NCBI RefSeq assembly: GCF_033060595.1 | Contig: NZ_CP133038.1 | Location: forward strand, 1,860,001 to 1,924,000 | Direction of reading: 5' to 3' | Length of the DNA: 64,000 nucleotides | DNA from: Pyramidobacter sp. YE332 | GTDB taxonomy: Bacteria > Synergistota > Synergistia > Synergistales > Dethiosulfovibrionaceae | Part shown: positions 1-12,881 of the stretch, one piece after another | How the letters are laid out: every line of letters starts with the position of its first letter | Position numbering within the stretch: position 1 is the stretch's first letter | The notes under the pieces: generated by a model | The model's database searches: none | The model's input: the letters and a program-made list of their open reading frames with translations, nothing else | What the model was told of the DNA's origin: nothing | Translations under genes and position numbers: made by a program

Positions 1-2
1 AA

Positions 3-43
3 AGCCGGTCTGCAGCGGGAAGGATTTTCCGCAGCGGGCCGGC
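3..43 (-). terminator. probable rRNA operon terminator
   Basis: An imperfect long hairpin with outer arms CCGG/CCGG and inner arms near GCAGCGGGAA and TTCCGCAGC lies about 95 bases beyond the 3' end of the 5S gene, and ends in CTTT when read on the minus strand. It is the only strong hairpin after 5S, so it is taken as the operon terminator. Confidence 0.55.
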
Positions 44-85
44 GATTTTTGAGCGAAGATTTTTAAGCGAAGATTTTCGAGCGGA
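44..85. repeat. three tandem 14-bp repeats downstream of 5S
   Basis: Units at 44-57, 58-71 and 72-85 (GATTTTTGAGCGAA, GATTTTTAAGCGAA, GATTTTCGAGCGGA) follow head to tail. The next 46 bases (86-131) are almost pure purine on the plus strand, so the transcript after 5S is pyrimidine-rich. No gene is seen in 1-137. Confidence 0.8.
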
Positions 86-137
86 GAAAGGAAGAGAAAA
101 AGAGAAGAAGGAAGAAGTAAGGAAGAAAAAACAGAGA

Positions 138-254
138 CACGGGCGACGACCTACTCTCCCGCGAAGCGAATCGCAGTACCATCGGCGCGTGAGGGCTTAA
201 CTGCCGGGTTCGGCATGGGACCGGGTGGACCCCCTCCGCATTTATCACCAGTAT
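138..254 (-). rRNA. rrf: 5S ribosomal RNA
   Basis: The complement carries the standard 5S pattern, including the conserved segment that appears on the plus strand as GGGTTCGGCATGGGACCGGG and the closing CCTACTCTCCC. It is the last gene of the minus-strand rRNA operon, about 128 bases after 23S. The ends are estimated from terminal stem pairing and may be off by a few bases. Confidence 0.93.
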
Positions 255-382
255 CTCTGTTCAATTCGACTTCCGCAACTGCCATGGACGCGTCCACAGT
301 CAGTGCGAAAGCGAAACCTTTTCGTTGTTCTTTTTTCGTTTCTCTTTTTCGTTTCTCTTCTCTCGAACAGCACGAAACTGAA

Positions 383-3362
<2,980 letters not shown>

Positions 3363-3455
3363 TTCAGTTTCGTCCTGTTCGATTGTCAAAGAGCGCGTAC
3401 CGTCTTTTTCTTGACTGTTGGGTAAGAAAACGTCCCTTGAAGAAGTGTTCTTAGC

Positions 3456-3531
3456 TGGTGGAGGTGACCGGAATCGAACCGACGACCTCCTGCGTGCAAA
3501 GCAGGCGCTCTCCCAACTGAGCTACACCCCC
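3456..3531 (-). tRNA. tRNA-Ala (anticodon TGC)
   Basis: A 76-base cloverleaf on the minus strand begins GGGGGTGTAGCTCAG. The anticodon loop reads TTTGCAC, giving TGC, and the 3' CCA is encoded. It sits in the 16S-23S spacer, as is usual for tRNA-Ile/tRNA-Ala spacers. Confidence 0.97.
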
Positions 3532-3545
3532 AGCAAAGATGAATA

Positions 3546-3622
3546 TGGTGGGCCGCAGAAGATTTGAACTTCTGACCTCTCGGTTATCAGCCGAGTGCTC
3601 TGACCAACTGAGCTAGCGGCCC
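3546..3622 (-). tRNA. tRNA-Ile (anticodon GAT)
   Basis: A 77-base cloverleaf on the minus strand begins GGGCCGCTAGCTCAG, with anticodon GAT in the loop CTGATAA and encoded CCA. It lies between 16S and tRNA-Ala, 14 bases from the latter. Confidence 0.97.
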
Positions 3623-3726
3623 ACAAAGTGAAGAAGTTAAACTAGCGTCGCTCTGTATTTCTGTCGTGCAAACGTGCAGCTTGTTTCGTTCAGCTTGAGT
3701 TCTCGTTCGCTGATGGTGCTCCTTAG

Positions 3727-5252
<1,526 letters not shown>

Positions 5253-5343
5253 AATTGATCGAGCTCATGCACTAGCTGTCTCTTCTTCACCATATTCACT
5301 TTTCAAGGTGCTGCATCGCAGCCGATTTCGGCGCGACCGGGAT

Positions 5344-5372
5344 AATATACCACTACTCTTTTAAGAATGCAA
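5344..5372 (-). promoter_or_regulatory. rRNA operon promoter
   Basis: On the minus strand TTGCAT (5367-5372) and TATATT (5344-5349) are 17 bases apart, about 90 bases upstream of 16S. Spacing and position fit a sigma70-type rrn promoter. The IS30-like element has inserted about 20 bases upstream of the -35 box. Confidence 0.7.
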
Positions 5373-5394
5373 GCCCCGATTTGTCATCTCGATT

Positions 5395-5409
5395 CGATTG
5401 CAAAAACAT
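5395..5409 (+). repeat. 15-bp target duplication, left copy
   Basis: CGATTGCAAAAACAT directly abuts the left inverted repeat of the IS30-like element. An identical copy at 7979-7993 abuts the right inverted repeat. The two copies read as one duplicated target site. Confidence 0.8.
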
Positions 5410-5487
5410 GAAATTCTTCAAGGTAAATGCAACGCAACATCCGGTACCCCGTTGCATTAAATCTGAATTAAAAGGAGCTTGCATTTA

Positions 5488-6367
5488 GGGCTTGTTTAAA
5501 AAACATTTCAGCTTGTATTATTTCAATAAAATAACACTGGCAGCGACAAGAACAAAAGCGAAAAACGAAGCGTCAAGTTTGTCATAGCGGGTGAAAATTC
5601 TACGGAACCATTTGATTTTCTGAAAGAAACATTCAACCAAGTGTCGTTCCTTGTAAACATGCTCATCTATAAACCACGGTTCGGGATTATCGCTCTTCGG
5701 CGGGATAGTGTAACTTCCCTCCCGAGAAGTAATGTACTCTCTGATGGCTTGCGAACCGTAAGCCTTATCGCCGATGACGTTGCTCCCTCTGATTTCCGCT
5801 TGCCCGAGCAAGGACACGGCATGGCGGGAATCGTGGTCATTGCCGGGACTGAGCAGGAGCGCCAGCGGATTGCCTAAACCATCTACTATCGCATGAATTT
5901 TCGTATTCTTGCCGCCTCTGGACATGCCAATCGCTTGAGCCCCTTTTTTCCCCCTTCCGGGGTTTTCCCTCTCCCGTTGGCACTTTGATGTACTTTGCAG
6001 GACGTGGAGTCGATAGAGAGATTTTCCATGTCGGCATCAGCGCTTAGGGCGGCAAAGATCGCCTCGAATATTCCCCGCTGTTTCCACAGCCTGAAACGTG
6101 CGTAAACTGCCTGCCATTTGCCGTAACGCTCCGGAAGATCTCTCCATGGCGCTCCACTTCTGGCAAGCCACAGAATCCCATTGATGATCCTGCGGTTATC
6201 GTATTTTGCCGGGCGTCCACGTTGACCTGATTTCGGGTGTTCGGGCGGCAGCATTCTCTTGATTCGATTCCACTCGCTGGAGGTCAGTTCATATCTTCTC
6301 TCTTCCATGAGAAAAGTTTAAGCGATTGGATCGATTTAGGCAACTTTGACGTTTTTTAAACAAGCCC
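5488..6367 (-). mobile_element. IS5-family (IS427-type) insertion sequence
   Basis: The element has perfect 17-bp terminal inverted repeats (GGGCTTGTTTAAAAAAC at 5488-5504 and its complement at 6351-6367) and TA on both sides (5486-5487, 6368-6369), the target duplication expected for the IS427 group. It is 880 bp long and encodes a two-frame DDE transposase on the minus strand. It sits inside the IS30-like element, about 60 bases upstream of that transposase start once the duplication is removed, so it arrived later. Confidence 0.93.
5518..6308 (-). CDS. IS5-family transposase in two frames (-1 shift)
   Basis: Two overlapping reading frames give one DDE transposase of about 263 residues. 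The upstream frame (6308 to 5886) carries the N-terminal DUF4096-like region (ELTSSEWNRIKRMLPPE, then GRPAKYDNRRIINGILWLAR). The downstream frame (to 5518) carries the catalytic part, with SRGGKNTKIHAIVDGLGNPL, the DKAY motif and a C-terminal ECFFQKIKWFRR segment holding the glutamate. They join by a -1 shift at A-AAA-AAG on the minus strand (run of six at 5944-5949), a classic slippery heptamer. IS427-type elements use such frameshifting; one lost A would look the same. The rejoined length is normal and the catalytic motifs are present. Confidence 0.9.
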
Positions 6368-6430
6368 TAGTATGAATTGATGAAAGACCTTTCTTACGAG
6401 ACAACAGATCTCGGAAAGGAGTTCATCATC

Positions 6431-7723
6431 ATGAACAAACATTTGACTCTGGCTGAAAGAAAAGCCATTGAAAGCGCCCTCAACCGGCGAGAATCTCTCA
6501 GAAGTATTGCCTCAACAGTTCTGAAGTCGCCGAGTACGATCTCCAGAGAGATCAGAAAACATGCAGAGACTGTCTTCAAAGGCTGTTATGGCCGGACAGC
6601 AAACTGCTGCCTTCACCGGTATGACTGCTCCGTTACTTCCCTTTGTAACACCTCTCCGAAATGCCGTTCACTGTGTTTCCGGTGCTCAAGATGTAATACG
6701 ATGTGTCCTGACTTTAAGGAGGAGGTCTGCCCGCAGCTTTCGGTTCCTCCGTATGTCTGTAACGGCTGCCCCAACCGTCACCGCTGCACTTTAAAAAAAC
6801 GGATCTATTCTGCTAAATCTGCAAATGACTCTTACGAGAAAACTTTGCATGAGGCTCGTGAAGGCTTCAATATCTCCGATGCCGAGCTTGCAGATATTGA
6901 TTCTTTTTTCTCTCCTCTCATCAAACAGGGGCAGTCTCTCTATCATATTATCCGTAATAATCGAGATACTGTTCCCTGTTCTGAAAGTACCGCCAGACGG
7001 CTCCTGCTTTCGGGTATTTTAGAGGCACGGAAAATAGACTTGCCCCGAGCTGTCCGTTTTAAGAAGAGAAAGGGAAAAAGAAATAACATGAAGGTGGATA
7101 AAAAATGTCGTGAAGGCCGTACCTACAATGATTTTCTCTCTTTTTCGGAGAAACATCCGGACATGCTTATTACCGAAATCGACAGTGTCGTTGGCACCAC
7201 AGGAGGAAAAGTTCTTCTGACTGTCATCTTAAGAAACTGCAACTTTATGCTGGCTTTTTTGAGAGATAAAAATACTGCTCAATCTGTTGAGCAGATTTTT
7301 ACAATGCTCTTCACTCTTCTGGGCAGGAAACGCTATAAGTCCATGTTTCAGGTCCTTCTTGCTGACAACGGTACAGAGTTTTCCAATCCGACGGCTATCG
7401 AAAAAGGTCCGGACGGAGAAAGAAAATCATATATGTTCTATTGCAATCCACAAGCACCGCAGGAAAAAACGAAGGTTGAAAATAATCATACTCTCATTCG
7501 AAGGATCCTTCCCAAGGGAACAACTTTCGACAATTTATCCCAAACTGATATCAACCTGATGATGTCTCATATAAACTCATACGGGAGGAAAAAATTTAAC
7601 GGAAAATCTCCTGCAGAGATCTTTATCAACCTGTATGGCGAGGATGTATTGCATTTACTCGGACTCGAACTTATTCCGCCACAGGATATCTGTTTAAAGC
7701 GGACTCTTCTCGCCGGTAAATAA
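6431..7723 (+). CDS. IS30-family transposase with cysteine-rich insert
   Basis: A DDE transposase of 430 residues. The N-terminal helix-turn-helix (LTLAERKAIESALNRRESLR, then STISREIRKH) and the core motifs TEIDSVVG, LLADNGTEF and KVENNH are typical of IS30. Residues about 52-125 hold an unusual block with some 18 cysteines in CxxC-like pairs, likely a zinc-binding insert. The start at 6431 is chosen over the in-frame ATG at 6377 because AAAGGAG lies just upstream. The nested IS5 lies upstream and may separate the gene from its promoter in the left end. The frame is intact. Confidence 0.92.
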   Translation: MNKHLTLAERKAIESALNRRESLRSIASTVLKSPSTISREIRKHAETVFKGCYGRTANCCLHRYDCSVTSLCNTSPKCRSLCFRCSRCNTMCPDFKEEVCPQLSVPPYVCNGCPNRHRCTLKKRIYSAKSANDSYEKTLHEAREGFNISDAELADIDSFFSPLIKQGQSLYHIIRNNRDTVPCSESTARRLLLSGILEARKIDLPRAVRFKKRKGKRNNMKVDKKCREGRTYNDFLSFSEKHPDMLITEIDSVVGTTGGKVLLTVILRNCNFMLAFLRDKNTAQSVEQIFTMLFTLLGRKRYKSMFQVLLADNGTEFSNPTAIEKGPDGERKSYMFYCNPQAPQEKTKVENNHTLIRRILPKGTTFDNLSQTDINLMMSHINSYGRKKFNGKSPAEIFINLYGEDVLHLLGLELIPPQDICLKRTLLAGK

Positions 7724-7915
7724 CGGCTCCTTTTTAATTTCTTGATTGCATTAACTCTGAACTGAAAATTTTGCTTTCAGTTGAGGATCACTTTTGTATG
7801 CACTTTTTTCGGACAATTTCCTCGTAACAGCTTTTCATCCCCTTGAATTTGTTCCGTTAGCGCAATCTTGATCGTTATTATGTGTTCGTAATGACTGCTT
7901 GCTGCTTTTGTCCTG

Positions 7916-7950
7916 TCAAAGTAAATGCAACCCCGTCGCATTTACTTTGA
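7916..7950. repeat. 13-bp perfect inverted repeat inside the IS30-like right end
   Basis: TCAAAGTAAATGC (7916-7928) and its complement (7938-7950) flank a 9-base loop just inside the right terminal repeat. The arms repeat the GTAAATGC core of the element ends, so this may be an extra transposase-binding site or a hairpin that blocks transcription through the end. Confidence 0.8.
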
Positions 7951-7978
7951 CGAGGTTGCATTTACTCTGAAAATTTAC

Positions 7979-7993
7979 CGATTGCAAAAACAT
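7979..7993 (+). repeat. 15-bp target duplication, right copy
   Basis: CGATTGCAAAAACAT matches 5395-5409 exactly and starts directly after the right inverted repeat of the IS30-like element. Confidence 0.8.
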
Positions 7994-8068
7994 CGTTCCG
8001 ATCCGGTCGAACACTGCTGCGCTTCGATTTCCTCCTCGATTTTTCTCTCCCGTACTTCGCCCAGAGAT

Positions 8069-8095
8069 TTGACTGACTTTTTTTTCCGCTAGAAT
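8069..8095 (+). promoter_or_regulatory. possible promoter for the class A PBP gene
   Basis: TTGACT (8069-8074) and TAGAAT (8090-8095) are separated by 15 bases, shorter than ideal, about 50 bases upstream of the GTG start. Nothing better is visible in the 165 bases between the IS and the gene. Confidence 0.4.
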
Positions 8096-8142
8096 AGACG
8101 ATGCTGTGTTCGTTGTTACTCTGAATTACTGAGGTGAATCCC

Positions 8143-10465
8143 GTGAATAGCAGCAATAACGTTAAAGGGGGGCACACTGCACCGCAGAGGCCGAAGACTT
8201 CTGCAAAAGTACCCCAAAAAGGAAAAAATCGTTTCTGAACAAATTTCTGATGTGGTTGGGGATGACGCTCCTCGTCTGTATCGCGGTGGTTTCTGTAGGA
8301 TTGGCTTTATACATCAATAAGATTTCGGATACGTTGCCAACTGACGATGAGATTCTTGCTTATCGAGCGAATGAAGCCAGCATCGTTTACGACCGCAAAG
8401 GCCGCGTGATCACGGAGCTGTACGTTGAGAACCGGAAGCCCATGAAGCTGGAACAGTTCTCAAAGTGGATGGTGATGTCGATTCTCGCGGCGGAGGATTC
8501 TCAGTTTTACTCTCACAAGGGAATCCGGCCGCTGGCAATTCTGCGTTCGCTGTTTAGCGGCGAAGGCGGACAGGGGGCCAGCACGATCACGCAGCAGCTG
8601 GCGAGAAATCTCTTTTTGTCGAGTGAAAAGAGTCTGGACCGCAAAGCCAAAGAAGCCATCATTTCTCTCCACATGGAAAGGCTCTATTCCAAAGATAAAC
8701 TGCTTGAGACGTATCTCAACGCGATCTATTTCGGTCATGGCGCCTGGGGCATCGACGCGGCGGCTCACAGCTACTTCAACAAGAGCGCCAGCGATTTGAC
8801 GCTCGGCGAGGCTTCGATTTTGGCAGGCCTGGTCGCCGCTCCCGAAAAATATTCTCCAATCAGGAACATGAGCCTGGCCAAAGCTCGCCAGAATTATGTG
8901 CTGAACCGCCTGGTCCATTTGGACTGGATCACTCGGGAAGAAGCAAATGCCGCCGCTCAAGAGCAGTTGAAATTCAACGAACGGACCGAGAAGAGCAAGC
9001 TCGCTTTCAATAAAGCGCCCTATTTTGTGAGCCACATTCTCTTCAAAGAGTTGATCCCGGTTTACGGCAGCGACAAGATTTACAAGGGCGGCATGAGGAT
9101 CTACACGACGCTGGATCTCGACGTGCAGCAAGCGGCGGAGGAGTCCATGGAAAAGTTGAAAAGCGAAGGCGGGCTCGTCGCGCTTGATCCGACAGACGGA
9201 GCGGTCCTCGCTCTGGTCGGCGGCAAAGACTTCGAACAAAGCAAATTCAACCGGGTGACGCAGGCGTTCCGGCAGAGCGGTTCGGCTTTCAAGCCAATTG
9301 TTTATGCGGCTGCGCTTGAAGCCGGCTACCGCCCGATTGACCACATTATGGACACGCCGATTTCACTGCGCGTTCCCAATTCATCGGGACCTGCCTGGAC
9401 GCCGCATAATTTCAGTGAAACGTATGTGGGAGAAGAAACGCTGCTCAACGCTCTGGCCCATTCACATAACACTCCGGCGGTGCGCCTGACCTATATGCTG
9501 GGGCCGATGAACGTCGTCGAGACGGCCCGGCGTATGGGGATCTCTTCGCCGTATTTGACCCCTACGCTTTCCGTTGGTTTGGGGGTCGCCAGCGTCACGC
9601 CGCTGGAAATGGCCGTCGTCTACTCGGTTTTCGCCAATAACGGCAGCCGCGTCGAGCCCTACTTCGTTCGAGAGATCCGCAGTCGCGAGGGAAAAGTTCT
9701 TCAGCAGAATTCCCCGAAGATCACAGAAGCCCTTCAGCCTGGTACGGCAATGATCGCTCGTTCGATGCTCCAGGAAGTCATCCGCGCCGGTACCGGCAGC
9801 AAAGCGCGCCTTGCCGGATTCGAAATGTTCGGTAAGACCGGCACGACAAACGATTACACCGACGCATGGTTCGCCGGCGGCGTCCCCGGACTGGTCGCCG
9901 TCGTTTATGCGGGAAATGATGACCTGAAACCGCTTGGCGGCAAAAACGCGACGGGCAGTCACGTTGCCCTTCCCGTATGGTCCTCGTTCATCAGAAGCGC
10001 CGTCAAAATCCTCGAAACGCCCCAAGTCTTTCCCAGAGAGCTTTCCGACGAGGAAAGCGGCGTCAGGGTCATGCGCGTATGCGTCGAAAGCGGTTTTCCG
10101 GCCTCGCCGGAATGCAAAAAAGTCACCAATATCTACATGCCTGCGGACAGAATCCCCACCGCCCCCTGTCCGCTCCACGCCGAGGGCGCGGCAGAGATGG
10201 AAGATTCCAACGCACCGCAACTGCTGCTTTTGGATCAAGATAAGACAGATCTCGAAGCCGTCAAGAAGGATGAAGAACTCCTGGTCTCCCAAGATCAGCT
10301 TCCGATTTTCGATCCCTCCCAGATTCCGCCGCCCGTTCCTCCCCCCCCGACCTCCCGCCAGCAGAGGGGAACAGCACTGGCAGCTGGCGCGATTACATCA
10401 AAAAGGACGACCGTTCCGTTGAAGAACGGTATCAGGAACTGCTCAAAAAATACAATATTCAATAA
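8143..10465 (+). CDS. class A penicillin-binding protein 1A-like, frameshifted at both ends
   Basis: A bifunctional murein glycosyltransferase/transpeptidase. One transmembrane helix follows a short basic tail. The GT51 domain shows ILAAEDSQFYSHKGI and GASTITQQLARN. The transpeptidase shows SAFK, SHN and KTGT (KTGTTNDYTDAWFAG). The strongest start is GTG 8143, preceded by GAGGTG, but that frame stops at 8236; the main frame is open from 8166 and has an ATG at 8250 with no Shine-Dalgarno. One extra base in the A runs at 8216-8228 would join them. At the other end, one extra C in the C8 run at 10341-10348 restores a charged C-terminus stopping at 10465, just before the terminator; as written the frame reads through the hairpin to 10553. 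With both bases restored the protein is about 774 residues. Confidence 0.88.
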
Positions 10466-10467
10466 TG

Positions 10468-10511
10468 AAAAGTCCGAAGGCCGGCTTCGCACCATGCCTT
10501 CGGACTTTTTC
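10468..10511 (+). terminator. terminator of the PBP gene
   Basis: AAAAGTCCGAAGG (10468-10480) pairs with CCTTCGGACTTTT (10497-10509), followed by T residues. Its position directly after the corrected stop at 10465 supports that stop. Confidence 0.85.
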
Positions 10512-10555
10512 AATCCACTGCGGTCATACGCGTTTTCGATAATAGAGAAATAATA

Positions 10556-10595
10556 GAGAAAGAAGAAGCCCGCAACGGCGGGCTTCTTCTTTCTC
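10556..10595 (-). terminator. groES-groEL terminator
   Basis: A perfect 18-bp stem (10556-10573 with 10578-10595) with core GCCCGC-aacg-GCGGGC and T-rich arms lies 30 bases beyond the groEL stop. Confidence 0.85.
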
Positions 10596-10625
10596 TCGAT
10601 TTGGCTTTTAACAGCACAACACCGT

Positions 10626-12263
<1,638 letters not shown>

Positions 12264-12307
12264 TTATGAATTCCTCCTGAAAAAATAATGATGTCTGTCC
12301 AAAAAAA

Positions 12308-12595
12308 CTAGTCGATCACCGCAAGAACGTCGCGCTCGCTGAAAATCACGAGCTTCTCGCCGTCAAGCTTGATCTCCGTGCCGGAATACTTGCTGAAAAC
12401 GATATGGTCGCCGACTTTCACTTCAAGGGGAAGCTTCTGACCATTGTCGAGAATGCGCCCCGTTCCGACGGCGATGACTTCGCCTTCCTGAGGTTTTTCC
12501 TGCGCGGTGTCCGGCAGATAAAGACCGCTCTTGGTCTTTTCTTCTCCGCTGACGACTTTGACGACGATACGATCCGCAAGGGGTTTCAACTGCAT
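12308..12595 (-). CDS. groES: co-chaperonin GroES (Hsp10)
   Basis: The 95-residue lid of the GroEL chamber. It starts [15 protein letters not shown] and has the mobile loop ([18 protein letters not shown]) and the conserved [13 protein letters not shown] near the C-terminus. AGGAGG lies upstream of the ATG. It is the first gene of the groES-groEL operon, 50 bases downstream of the CIRCE element, so the transcript start probably lies in or next to CIRCE. Confidence 0.97.
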   Translation of the reverse strand: MQLKPLADRIVVKVVSGEEKTKSGLYLPDTAQEKPQEGEVIAVGTGRILDNGQKLPLEVKVGDHIVFSKYSGTEIKLDGEKLVIFSERDVLAVID

Positions 12596-12646
12596 TATTT
12601 ATTCCTCCTATACTGAGTTCGACAAAAATCTCCGAAGTGATTTTTA

Positions 12647-12673
12647 TTAGCACTTAATCACTTCGAGTGCTAA
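12647..12673 (-). promoter_or_regulatory. CIRCE operator (HrcA site) of groESL
   Basis: TTAGCACTT-N9-GAGTGCTAA matches the CIRCE consensus TTAGCACTC-N9-GAGTGCTAA with one mismatch. A -35-like TTGACC is seen on the minus strand at 12698-12703. This predicts repression by HrcA, whose gene is not in this window. Confidence 0.93.
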
Positions 12674-12846
12674 CAATGGTTATGATACAATTTTGGCGGT
12701 CAAATTCAAGAGTGATCACAGAAAAATATTTTATCTTTTAGCGATTTTTCGCGATAAAATTTCGTTTATCAGCTGTTTCCTACCGTATGCTGTTCTTTCG
12801 CTTAATCATGTAAAAACAATCGCGACGCGGCCTTGTCCATAAAATA

Positions 12847-12876
12847 AAGAGAGCAACCACAGCGGATTGCTCTCTT
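12847..12876 (-). terminator. ptsI terminator
   Basis: AAGAGAGCAA (12847-12856) pairs with TTGCTCTCTT (12867-12876). On the minus strand the stem is followed by TTTATTTTATGG. It lies directly after the ptsI stop. Confidence 0.8.
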
Positions 12877-12881
12877 AAAAA

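Larger units (their letters stand above)
5410..7978 (+). mobile_element. IS30-like insertion sequence with nested IS5-type element
   Basis: The element is bounded by 24-bp inverted repeats (5410-5433 and 7955-7978, 19 of 24 positions matching, inner ten identical and ending AAATGCAAC) and flanked by 15-bp direct repeats. It carries one IS30-family transposase (6431-7723). Without the nested 880-bp IS and its TA duplication it would be about 1,687 bp. Subterminal palindromes occur at both ends (5426-5433 with 5451-5458; 7916-7928 with 7938-7950). Base composition is visibly lower in GC than the surrounding genes, consistent with transfer. The 15-bp duplication is longer than the 2-3 bp usual in IS30. 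Confidence 0.85.

Noticed and set aside
10466-10553. C-terminal extension of the PBP frame past the terminator
   Set aside because: Arises only because of the C8 run; the other frame gives a plausible charged tail ending just before the hairpin.
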